This document shows, piece after piece, positions 32,741 through 40,518 of a stretch of 64,000 nt of DNA. Below the pieces are notes generated by a model. It did no database searches, was not told where the DNA came from, and saw nothing but the letters and a program-made list of their open reading frames with translations. The DNA lies in contig NZ_CP040020.1 in NCBI RefSeq assembly GCF_005280295.1, positions 992,001 to 1,056,000 of the forward strand, written 5' to 3'. Source of the DNA: Brevibacterium sp. CS2 (GTDB taxonomy: Bacteria; Actinomycetota; Actinomycetes; Actinomycetales; Brevibacteriaceae). Both the position numbers and the translations under genes were made by a program. How positions within the stretch are numbered: position 1 is the stretch's first letter; every line of letters begins with the position of its first letter.

Positions 32741-34771
32741 ATGAGCCCCGACACGACGTCTGCGAACACCTCGAACGGGTCGACCCCGACCACCACGGCG
32801 AAGGGTCAGGCCCCAACCACCACGGAGAAGGGTCAGGCCCCGACCACTGAGGCCCCGACCACGGGGACCCCGGCCACCGCGTCCCGCGGCGTGCGGCTGC
32901 GCGCCCCGGAACTCACCGGGCGGCGCTGGATCAACACCGGTGGCACGGACCTGACGCTGGCTGACCTGCGCGGCAAGGTCGTGCTGCTCGACTTCTGGAC
33001 GTTCTGCTGCATCAACTGCCTCCATGTCCTCGACGAGCTCCGTCCGATCGAGCAGAAGTACGCCGACGAGCTCGTCATCATCGGCGTGCACTCGCCCAAG
33101 TTCGAGTTCGAGCGCACCGTCGAGGCCGTCGACCAGGCCGTCGAGCGCTACCAGGTCGAGCACATCGTCCTCGACGATCCGGACCTCGTGACCTGGCAGG
33201 CCTACACCGCCCGCGCCTGGCCCACCCTCGCCGTCATCGACCCGGAGGGCTACCTCGTCGCCTCGATGTCCGGCGAGGGCCACTCCGCCGGGCTCGCCGG
33301 GCTCATCGAGGAGCTCATCGCCGAGCACTCGGAGAAGGGCACCCTCCACCGCGGCACCGGGCCTTACGTCCCCCCGGAGCCGGTGGAGACCGAGCTGTTC
33401 TACCCCGGCAAGCTGCTGCGCCTGGCGAACGGGAACCTCCTCGTCGCCGACTCCGGTCACCATTCGCTCGTCGAGTACGACCCCACGGGCACCGAGGTGC
33501 TGCGCCGGATCGGCACGGGGGAGCGGGGGTACACCGACGGCAGCCTGACCGAGGCCCGCTTCTCCGAGCCCGGCGGCATGACCGAGCTGCCGGAGGAGCT
33601 CGCCGCGCGGCTCGGCTACCGCGTGGTCGTCGCCGACACCGTCAACCACGTGCTGCGCGGGGTCGACCTCGAGGCGGGCACGGTGACGACGATCGCCGGC
33701 ACCGGCGAGCAGTACATGGTCGGTGCGATCGACAACATCACCGGCGAGCACCGGCAGACCGGCCGTTACGACGGTCGGGCGGACCGCATCAAGCTCTCGA
33801 GCCCATGGGACGTCGAGTACTCGACGGCCACCGGCGAGGTCGTCGTGGCGATGGCCGGCAACCACACCATCTGGTCCTTCGACCCGGACGCGGGCACCAT
33901 CCGCCTGCTGTCCGGCACGATGAACGAGGGCCTGCTCGACGGTGCGGCGGAAGACGCCTGGTTCGCCCAGACCTCGGGCCTCGACGCCGCGGCCTCCGGG
34001 GAGATCTGGGTCGCGGACTCGGAGACCTCGGCGGTGCGTCGGCTCGACCCGCGGACCGGTGCCGTCGAATCCCTTGTGGGCACCGGCCTGTTCGACTTCG
34101 GGTTCCGCGACGGCCCGGCGGACGAGGCCCGCCTCCAGCACCCGCTCGGCGTCGCCGCGCTGCCCGACGGATCCGTCGCGGTCGCCGACACCTACAACGG
34201 GGCGATCCGCCGCTTCGATCCCGCCTCCGGCGTCATGACCACCCTGGCGCGGGGTCTCGCCGAGCCCTCCGACATCCTCGTGCTCCCGGGTGAGGACGGC
34301 GCCCCGCCGGCCCTGCTCGTCGCGGAGTCCGCGGCCCACCGGCTCACCCGGGTGAGCATCCCCGCCGAGGCGCAGCAGGTCGACGAGGGTGCGAAGAGCA
34401 CTACCCGTCCGGCCACCGAGATCGGTCGCGGACCGCTGGAGATCAGCATCGGCTTCACGGTCCCCGCGGGCCAGAAGCTCGACGACCGCTGGGGCGATCC
34501 GACCTACCTCCAGGTGTCGTCGACCCCGCCGGAGCTCATCACCGACGGCGCCGGCGGTGCGGAGGGGATGGAGCGCACGGTGACCCTCGACCCGGGGATC
34601 GACTCCGGGGTCCTCCACGTCACGGTGCGGGCCGCGGCCTGCGACGGCGAGCCCGGGGGAGAGATCCCCCTCCACGCCGCCTGCCACCTCTACCAGCAGG
34701 ACTGGGGCATCCCGGTGACGATCGCCGACGGCGCTGAGAACACGCTCCACCTCGATCTGCGCGGGACCTGA
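32741..34771 (+). CDS. Thioredoxin-NHL-repeat protein (NHLRC2-like)
   Basis: A 676-residue protein. An N-terminal low-complexity stretch has two copies of KGQAPTT. A thioredoxin-like domain (about residues 60-195) has the active-site Cys pair in FWTFCCINCLHV (Cys90 and Cys93). A six-bladed NHL beta-propeller (about 210-550) and a C-terminal beta domain follow. No signal peptide is seen, so it is likely cytosolic. Homologues occur from bacteria to humans (NHLRC2); the biochemical role is unknown. Ribosome site GGAG precedes the ATG. Not in an operon. Confidence 0.85.
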   Translation: MSPDTTSANTSNGSTPTTTAKGQAPTTTEKGQAPTTEAPTTGTPATASRGVRLRAPELTGRRWINTGGTDLTLADLRGKVVLLDFWTFCCINCLHVLDELRPIEQKYADELVIIGVHSPKFEFERTVEAVDQAVERYQVEHIVLDDPDLVTWQAYTARAWPTLAVIDPEGYLVASMSGEGHSAGLAGLIEELIAEHSEKGTLHRGTGPYVPPEPVETELFYPGKLLRLANGNLLVADSGHHSLVEYDPTGTEVLRRIGTGERGYTDGSLTEARFSEPGGMTELPEELAARLGYRVVVADTVNHVLRGVDLEAGTVTTIAGTGEQYMVGAIDNITGEHRQTGRYDGRADRIKLSSPWDVEYSTATGEVVVAMAGNHTIWSFDPDAGTIRLLSGTMNEGLLDGAAEDAWFAQTSGLDAAASGEIWVADSETSAVRRLDPRTGAVESLVGTGLFDFGFRDGPADEARLQHPLGVAALPDGSVAVADTYNGAIRRFDPASGVMTTLARGLAEPSDILVLPGEDGAPPALLVAESAAHRLTRVSIPAEAQQVDEGAKSTTRPATEIGRGPLEISIGFTVPAGQKLDDRWGDPTYLQVSSTPPELITDGAGGAEGMERTVTLDPGIDSGVLHVTVRAAACDGEPGGEIPLHAACHLYQQDWGIPVTIADGAENTLHLDLRGT

Positions 34772-34815
34772 CCGGCGGGATCCGAGCCGCGCCGCGTCCG
34801 CGCGTTCGCGTGCGA

Positions 34816-34872
34816 TCCGGCTCGCACCGGAGGTCCCCGTCCGGCTCGTTCCGGAGCTCTCCGTCCGGCTCG
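34816..34872. repeat. 24-bp tandem repeat, 2.4 copies
   Basis: TCCGGCTCGCACCGGAGGTC at 34816 recurs with few changes at 34840 and its first nine bases at 34864, a period of 24. It lies between convergent genes, where it may act as a weak transcription barrier. Confidence 0.7.
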
Positions 34873-34910
34873 CGGGCCCGCCCGCTGGGGGGTGCCCCGG
34901 GTGGAGCGGC

Positions 34911-35957
34911 TCAGCTCGCCGGGGGCGACTGGCCGAGCGACTGCCCCTCGTTGACGAGGGTGACGGACACCTCGCCGTCGGCCACGGTGACGAGGCCGGT
35001 GATCCGGACGATGATCCGTTCGGTGAAGTCGGACTCGTAGGCCGTGACGATGTCGCGTGAGCGGCCGGACACCTCGACCACGGCCTCGGCCGGGGCGACG
35101 GTGAGCTGCGTGCCGTCGGCCGTGAGGGTGATCGAGGGGTGTTCGACGATCGACCACGCGACCTCGTCGCCGAGGATCTCGTGGTCGGTCTCGAACCCGA
35201 ACGGACACCCGGACGGCATGAGCGTCGTCTGCTCCGCACAGGCATCGAGCTGCGCGACCGCCTCGGCGGCGACCTCGCTCGCGAGCGCTTCCGTGGGCTC
35301 CGGATCGAGCGTCACCGGGGCGATCTCACCGGGCCGGAGCACATCGACGCGCACCGGATCGGCGTGCAGGTACTCGGCGTTGAAGCCCACGGTGTAGCCC
35401 GCCGGGAAGAGCAGCGGCACGCCGCCGCGGTCCGCCGGGGCGGCGACCCCGTTGATCTCGACGACCGAGGAGCCGGTGACGTCGAGGCCCAGGCGCGGCC
35501 ACTTCTCGACCTCGATGAGCCACCGGTCGAACAGGCCCCACTGCGGGGCCGCTCTCACCAGCGAGTACGTCTCCTCGTGGGAGGAGTCGCCGAGCGTGAA
35601 GCCGACGGTGACCGTGGCCCGGTCGCCCTCGACCCGGGAGTCGACGACCCGCGGGTCGCTCGGCAGCGACCAGGCGTTGGCGAGCACCGCATCGTCGAGT
35701 GCGGCGGTGTTCCGGGTCGACGGGGCGGCGAGCAGGCCGAGGGCTCGGGAGGCGTCGCCGTCCTCGAGCGCGGACAGATACGCCACGACCGCGCGCTGCG
35801 GGGCGTGGGCGGTGAGGTTGAGGACCGGCACGGAGGCGACGGTGAGGAGAACCGCGACGATCGCCGCGAGGAGGAGGCGGAAGGCACGCGGGTCGAGGAC
35901 GAGGCGTGGGCGGCGCGGCTGCTTCCGCGTCCCCTGGGGCGGAGGTGTCGTGGTCAT
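34911..35957 (-). CDS. Membrane-anchored extracytoplasmic protein, unknown function
   Basis: A 348-residue protein. A short basic, Pro-rich cytoplasmic start is followed by one membrane helix (LLLAAIVAVLLTVASVPVLN, about residues 30-50). The rest is an extracytoplasmic region with NTF2-like or DUF4878-like character (AVVAYLSALEDGDASRALGL) and later beta-rich segments. It has one Cys pair (DACAEQTTLMPSGCPFGF). The ATG at 35957 is chosen over upstream in-frame starts because GGAGGAAGGGG lies just before it. It is co-oriented with the pseudo-ATPase and LPXTG protein genes upstream. Confidence 0.75.
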   Translation of the reverse strand: MTTTPPPQGTRKQPRRPRLVLDPRAFRLLLAAIVAVLLTVASVPVLNLTAHAPQRAVVAYLSALEDGDASRALGLLAAPSTRNTAALDDAVLANAWSLPSDPRVVDSRVEGDRATVTVGFTLGDSSHEETYSLVRAAPQWGLFDRWLIEVEKWPRLGLDVTGSSVVEINGVAAPADRGGVPLLFPAGYTVGFNAEYLHADPVRVDVLRPGEIAPVTLDPEPTEALASEVAAEAVAQLDACAEQTTLMPSGCPFGFETDHEILGDEVAWSIVEHPSITLTADGTQLTVAPAEAVVEVSGRSRDIVTAYESDFTERIIVRITGLVTVADGEVSVTLVNEGQSLGQSPPAS

Positions 35958-36029
35958 GGCCCCCTTCCTCCCCCGCGCGCCTGCCGACCGCCCCGGCACC
36001 GACCGGGGCCGGTCGCGGAGGCTCTCGGC

Positions 36030-37085
36030 TCAGTCTAGACGCCCGGCCGGTGCCTCGGCCGGATAGGCCCGCATGCGGGAGGTGTCGACGTCGACGAACA
36101 GGCGCGTGCCGGTGCGGACCCGCGCCACGGTGTCCGCCACGGTGCTCGCCAGGCCCGGGTGGATGACACCGAACCCGGAGCCGCCGGTGTCAGCGACGGC
36201 GGAGAAATCGAGGAGGTCCACGGTCATCGCGAGTCCGACCTCGGTGTCGGCCGGGGACAGGACCACCTGGAGGATCGGTCCGGAGTCGCGGACGGCGACG
36301 ATGAGCGCTTCGAACACGGAATTGGAGGTGAAGGCGGGATCGAACTCGTCGAACGACAGGCGCGCGGCGGAGGTCGGGATGGTGACGTAGACCTTGCCGT
36401 CGAGCTCGGTCCGCGCCCGCACCTGCGAGTGCCCGATCGACAGCCAGCCGCGCCGGGCGAGGCCGGAGAAGACGGAGACGCCCGTCGCCGCAGCGGCGAG
36501 ATTGCTCCGCGGTTCGCGCAGCTGCACCGCGAGCGGGGCGGAGTCGGCGATCTGCTCCTTCTCGATCGTCACCGTCCGCCCGCCGAGCACGGCGGCGTCC
36601 ATCACCGAGGAGCCGGAGACCACGAGCCCGCGCTCGAACCGGGTGCAGGCATCGAGCAGCCGGCCCCGCAGGCCCGCGCGCGCCTGCCCGCCGAGACCGT
36701 GGAGCGGATCCTCGAGCACCAGCCACTGCCCGCCGGTGGCGAGTGTGAGCGCGCAGATCAGGCGCGCCCGGGACTCCGCGTCGAGGTCGCGCAGCCGGGT
36801 GCGCCGGCTGCGGTCGAACGGAAAGCCGAAGTGCGCGCAGGCGTCGGCGAGTGCCGATGGCGTGCCGTGGGGGGCCGCGAACCGGCCGACGGTGAGCCGC
36901 CCGGCTTCGTCCGGCCAGGCGACGCGGGCGGCGCCGGGCAGGCGTCCGATGGCGCGCAGAACGCCCCCGACGTCGGACGGCTGCCCGAGGAGGGTCAGCC
37001 TGTCGAGGGCGTTCAGCGGCTCAGCCGACACCGCCTCGCCCGTGACCCGGATCCCGGAGAGATCGAGTGTCGGGGCGGATTCCAT
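36030..37085 (-). CDS. ABC-like ATPase fold protein lacking the Walker A motif
   Basis: A 351-residue protein whose N-terminal half threads like an ABC ATPase: LTLLG where the Walker A loop should start, LRDLDAESRARLICALTLA in the place of the signature helix, WLVLEDPL as a Walker B relic and VVSGSSVMDAAVL near the H-loop. The P-loop Gly-Lys-Ser/Thr is replaced by GQPSDVGG, so ATP binding is not expected. The C-terminal half is beta-rich (TELDGKVYVTIPT, AMTVDLLDF, TRLFVDVD), perhaps TOBE-like. It lies between the LPXTG protein gene and the membrane-anchored gene. Function unknown; may be structural. Confidence 0.62.
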   Translation of the reverse strand: MESAPTLDLSGIRVTGEAVSAEPLNALDRLTLLGQPSDVGGVLRAIGRLPGAARVAWPDEAGRLTVGRFAAPHGTPSALADACAHFGFPFDRSRRTRLRDLDAESRARLICALTLATGGQWLVLEDPLHGLGGQARAGLRGRLLDACTRFERGLVVSGSSVMDAAVLGGRTVTIEKEQIADSAPLAVQLREPRSNLAAAATGVSVFSGLARRGWLSIGHSQVRARTELDGKVYVTIPTSAARLSFDEFDPAFTSNSVFEALIVAVRDSGPILQVVLSPADTEVGLAMTVDLLDFSAVADTGGSGFGVIHPGLASTVADTVARVRTGTRLFVDVDTSRMRAYPAEAPAGRLD

Positions 37086-37132
37086 GGGCGAGATGCGGTG
37101 CGGCCGGGGTGCGGTGCCTGGAGCCGGGCGGC

Positions 37133-38533
37133 TCAGACGTCCGACGGGTCGGTCGAGCGGGTGCGGCGACGGGTGACAACGACCGCAGCGGCACCGACGA
37201 CTAGCAGGCCGGCGCCGAGCGCCAGTCCGGTCATCTCGGAACCGGTGCGCGGCAGCGCGGTGCCGGAGTCGGACGAGCCGCCGGAGCCGCTGCCTCCGCC
37301 GGAGCCGGAGTCGCTGCCTTCGCCGCCGGCACGGTTGCCGGCCTCGTCGCCCACCGAGGTGCTGTTGGTGACCACGGTGAAGGAACCGGCCTGCGCCTCG
37401 GACTCGGGGCCGAACGCCGTGACGCGGTACTCGCCGAGCACCGGGTCGCTCGCGGCGTGCACGCCGACGACGGCGTCGCCCTGCTCGTTGGCGATCTTGT
37501 CGATCTGGAAGCGCTCGACCTGGCCCTGCGCGTGCTCGACCTGGACGGTGATCTGCTCGCCGGGCTGGGCGCCGGTGACGGTGATCGTCACGCCCTTGTC
37601 GTCGTCGGCGAAGTCGGACGAGGAGATCTCGGTCGGATCGATCGCGATGCTGAACGCCGCCGCCTCGGCCGCGTCGCTGCCCGCAGGCGCGGACGAGGTG
37701 GGCGGGGCCGGGATCTGCGACTCGGGTGCAGTCGGCGTCGGGCGCGGCGCCTCACGGCGGTTGTCGCTGGCGCCGGACTCGGTCGGGGTCGGCGTCGCCG
37801 TCTCCGTCGGGGTCGGAGACGCGGTCTCGGACGGCGTGGCGCTCGGGGTCGCGGTCTCGGACGGCGTGGCGCTCGGGGTCGCGGTCTCGGACGGCGTCGC
37901 GCTCGGGGTGGGTGACGCGGTCTCCGAGGGAGTCGCGGTCTCCGGTGGAGTGGTCTCCTCGGGCGTCTCGGTCGGGGTCGGGGTGGCGCTCGGCGTCGCG
38001 CACTCAGTGGGCGACGGGGCCGGAGTCGGGGTCTCCGCGACCTTCTCGACGACCTCGAAGGTGACCTTCGAGGAGTCCTTCTTCGTCTCCGTGTCGGTGA
38101 GGAACAGCGTGTACGTGCCGGTGGGCACCTTCGCCGCGTCCGTGGTCGTGAAGAAGAAGACTCCGTTGACCTCGCCCTCGGGCGTCACGGTCAGCGGATC
38201 CTTCACCGCGTACTCCGTGCCCTCGGTGCCGATCACGGTGACGGTGGCAGTGGATTCGGGGGTGAAGCCGGTCCCGGAGAAGCCGATGCCCTCCTCGGTG
38301 TCCGCGATGTCGGTCTGGGACACCTCGGGCACCTCGACGGTGGCCTCGGGGGCATCCGCGAGCGCCGGCACGGCGGCAGGAGTCGATGGCGATGCGCCCT
38401 CGGAGGGCAGGCATTCGGCCGGCGCAGGGGCCGACGGTGCAGTGGTGGACGCAACAGCGGGAACGGCGATCAAACCGGAAACCGCGGCGGCTACTGCGGG
38501 GGCAAGCACAAGACTCTTTGCAGAGGTCTTCAC
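37133..38533 (-). CDS. LPXTG-anchored surface protein with Thr/Pro/Ser-rich stalk
   Basis: A 466-residue cell-wall protein. A signal peptide (MKTSAKSLVL, then AAAVSGLIAVPAVAS) precedes an Ig-like beta domain (about residues 55-150). A Thr-Pro-Ser-Glu repeat stalk (SETATPSATP units, about 160-240) leads to a second beta domain. The sortase signal LPRTG is at 427-431, followed by a hydrophobic segment and basic tail. The GTG at 38533 is chosen since the signal peptide starts there and GAAAGG lies 9 bases upstream. The stalk length may vary between strains. No sortase gene is in the window. Confidence 0.85.
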   Translation of the reverse strand: MKTSAKSLVLAPAVAAAVSGLIAVPAVASTTAPSAPAPAECLPSEGASPSTPAAVPALADAPEATVEVPEVSQTDIADTEEGIGFSGTGFTPESTATVTVIGTEGTEYAVKDPLTVTPEGEVNGVFFFTTTDAAKVPTGTYTLFLTDTETKKDSSKVTFEVVEKVAETPTPAPSPTECATPSATPTPTETPEETTPPETATPSETASPTPSATPSETATPSATPSETATPSATPSETASPTPTETATPTPTESGASDNRREAPRPTPTAPESQIPAPPTSSAPAGSDAAEAAAFSIAIDPTEISSSDFADDDKGVTITVTGAQPGEQITVQVEHAQGQVERFQIDKIANEQGDAVVGVHAASDPVLGEYRVTAFGPESEAQAGSFTVVTNSTSVGDEAGNRAGGEGSDSGSGGGSGSGGSSDSGTALPRTGSEMTGLALGAGLLVVGAAAVVVTRRRTRSTDPSDV

Positions 38534-38704
38534 AGTATGGCCTTTCGGTCGTGGCGTATTCGACCACGCAAAGGCGACAGTGTTACTCCCGGCCCTTCGG
38601 TTAAGGGGGAAGGCACCATCGGCGCGGGCGTATAACAGCACCCACTGTAGAGCATTCTCCAAGGCAATGCGCCGGAGTTCTCCATCCACGTTGCCCAATA
38701 GTGA

Positions 38705-38733
38705 TCGAATCGTTGCCTGATCGACGGTAGATT
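38705..38733 (+). promoter_or_regulatory. dcd promoter, probably leaderless
   Basis: -35 TCGAAT (38705-38710), 17-base spacer, -10 TAGATT (38728-38733), then 6 bases to the GTG start at 38740. No ribosome site fits. Confidence 0.5.
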
Positions 38734-38739
38734 GGCGGT

Positions 38740-39321
38740 GTGAGTTTGCTTTCCGATCGCGATATCCGTGCCCAGCTCGACTCCGGGCGCGTGGGCCTCG
38801 ACCCCTACGACCCCACGCTCGTGCAGCCCTCGAGCGTCGACGTGCGCCTCGACCGGTTCTTCCGGCTGTTCGACAACCACAAGTACACGGTCATCGACCC
38901 CGCGCAGGAGCAGCCGGGCCTGACCCGTCTCGTCGAGGTCGATCCGGACGAGCCCTTCGTCCTCCACCCCGGCGAGTTCGTGCTCGGCTCGACCCTCGAG
39001 CTCATCACCCTGCCCGACGACATCGCGGCCCGGCTCGAGGGCAAGTCCTCGCTCGGCCGTCTCGGCCTCCTCACCCACTCGACCGCCGGTTTCATCGATC
39101 CCGGATTCACCGGCCACGTCACCCTCGAGCTGTCGAACGTCGCCACCCTGCCGATCACCCTGTGGCCGGGGATGAAGATCGGCCAGATGTGCTTCTTCTC
39201 GCTGAGCTCGCCTGCGCAGAGCCCCTACGGCTCCGATCCCGCCACCGGCAACCGCTACCAGGGTCAGCGCGGGCCCACCGCATCGCGCGCCCACGTGGGA
39301 TTCCGCCGGGGCATGCCCTGA
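38740..39321 (+). CDS. dcd: dCTP deaminase (possibly bifunctional dCTP deaminase/dUTPase)
   Basis: A 193-residue trimeric nucleotide deaminase that turns dCTP into dUTP for thymidylate synthesis. Conserved pieces are [20 protein letters not shown] and the catalytic [19 protein letters not shown]. Mycobacterial homologues of this length also hydrolyse dUTP. GTG start. The next gene starts one base into the stop (TGATG). Confidence 0.94.
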   Translation: MSLLSDRDIRAQLDSGRVGLDPYDPTLVQPSSVDVRLDRFFRLFDNHKYTVIDPAQEQPGLTRLVEVDPDEPFVLHPGEFVLGSTLELITLPDDIAARLEGKSSLGRLGLLTHSTAGFIDPGFTGHVTLELSNVATLPITLWPGMKIGQMCFFSLSSPAQSPYGSDPATGNRYQGQRGPTASRAHVGFRRGMP

Positions 39322-40364
39322 TGGCCGGGGCCCACGACGCCCGCGACCCGCGCTCGCCCGAGGCGCTCTCCGCCCGTCACCTGCTGCTGCTCGACGAGGA
39401 CGTCGAGCCGAGCGATGTCATCGCGCTCGTGACGAACCACTTCCCCGCCCTCGCCGAGCCCGTCGTCGTCGCCGACGCGGATCCGCGCTGGGGCCACGAG
39501 GTGCTCGAGTGGCGGCTGACCCGCCATTCCCGGCTGCACGGCCCGATGTTCGTGCCCGCCGCGGTCCGCGCGGAGCTCGGGCTGCCGGACTGGGCCACCC
39601 GGGTGTTCGCCCTCGTGTGTCCGCGCGACCGCGAGCCCGCTCCGCCGCCGTCCTGGCTCACCGACTCCGACGGGCTCCACCTGTTCTTCTCCGCCGGGCT
39701 CCCGAACCGGGAAGAGGGGCGCTCGCTCGATCTCCTCATCGCGCTCGCCCGGCGCCTCCACCTCGCCCTCCGGCTCGCCGACGAGCCGGTCGACCCGCTC
39801 GCGCTCGAGGCGCCGTCGGCCTCCCGCGCCGCGCTCGCCGCCGCGGCCGAGGCGCCGGCCCGGATCCTCGTGCCCGATCCGGAGGCGCACGTCGACGTCT
39901 TCGTGTACTCGCCGTACTGGCTCGCTCCGGACGTGCTGCTCGCCCGGCTCACCGAGGTCGACGCCGGCGCGCGCGAGCCCGACCCGGTGCCGCCGGAGGC
40001 GCTCGAGAAGATCGCACACCTGATCTCGGCCGACGGCCCGGAGGTGCGGGACGGCTACGCCATCGAGGTGCCCCTCGACTCGCTCGGCCCGCGGGCCGGG
40101 CTGCTCGAGATCGGCGTCCTCGTCGAGGAGGCGCTGCCGCGTGCCGTCGCCGCGCATCTCGAATCGCCGCAGGTGATGTACCACCTGCGCTGGGTCGACA
40201 CCGAGCAGCAGCGCTACCTGCCGGAGATCGACGCGGAGCTGCGGCGGATCCGCACCGCGGCCGCGCTGCGCCTCGACCGGCTCGCCGCGGAGGTCCTGCG
40301 GCTCACCGCCGGGGTCGGCGTCGACCAGGACGGCTTCCTGCTCAGCGAGCACCAGCTGGGCTGA
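39321..40364 (+). CDS. Unrecognised cytosolic protein coupled to dcd
   Basis: A 347-residue protein without signal peptide or membrane helix. No domain was recognised. It has alternating acidic and leucine-rich segments (LLLLDEDVEPSDVIALV near the start), a Trp-containing middle (WGHEVLEWRL) and DVFVYSPYW around residue 195. Its start overlaps the dcd stop, so the two are translated together; whether they work together is unknown. Codon use matches neighbouring genes, so it is not a recent arrival. Confidence 0.7.
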   Translation: MAGAHDARDPRSPEALSARHLLLLDEDVEPSDVIALVTNHFPALAEPVVVADADPRWGHEVLEWRLTRHSRLHGPMFVPAAVRAELGLPDWATRVFALVCPRDREPAPPPSWLTDSDGLHLFFSAGLPNREEGRSLDLLIALARRLHLALRLADEPVDPLALEAPSASRAALAAAAEAPARILVPDPEAHVDVFVYSPYWLAPDVLLARLTEVDAGAREPDPVPPEALEKIAHLISADGPEVRDGYAIEVPLDSLGPRAGLLEIGVLVEEALPRAVAAHLESPQVMYHLRWVDTEQQRYLPEIDAELRRIRTAAALRLDRLAAEVLRLTAGVGVDQDGFLLSEHQLG

Positions 40365-40518
40365 GCCGCACCGGGCCGATCGGGCCCGCATGCACGGCGC
40401 TCCGAGAACGGAGCGGGTTGGGTACTATCACACGTCACCGGCCGGATCGACTTCGTCAACGCGGGCGATCTGTGAAAAAATGTGCAGACGTGTGTCGAAT
40501 CTCGGAGGGGGCTGGAAC

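Noticed and set aside
37750..38010. Regular repeats that look like a short CRISPR
   Set aside because: The units are in-frame Thr-Pro-Ser-Glu codons of the LPXTG stalk; no spacers of constant length and no cas genes.
40399..40414. Hairpin GCTCCG-AGAA-CGGAGC upstream of mrpA as terminator
   Set aside because: Stem of only six pairs and no T-run; not strong enough to call.
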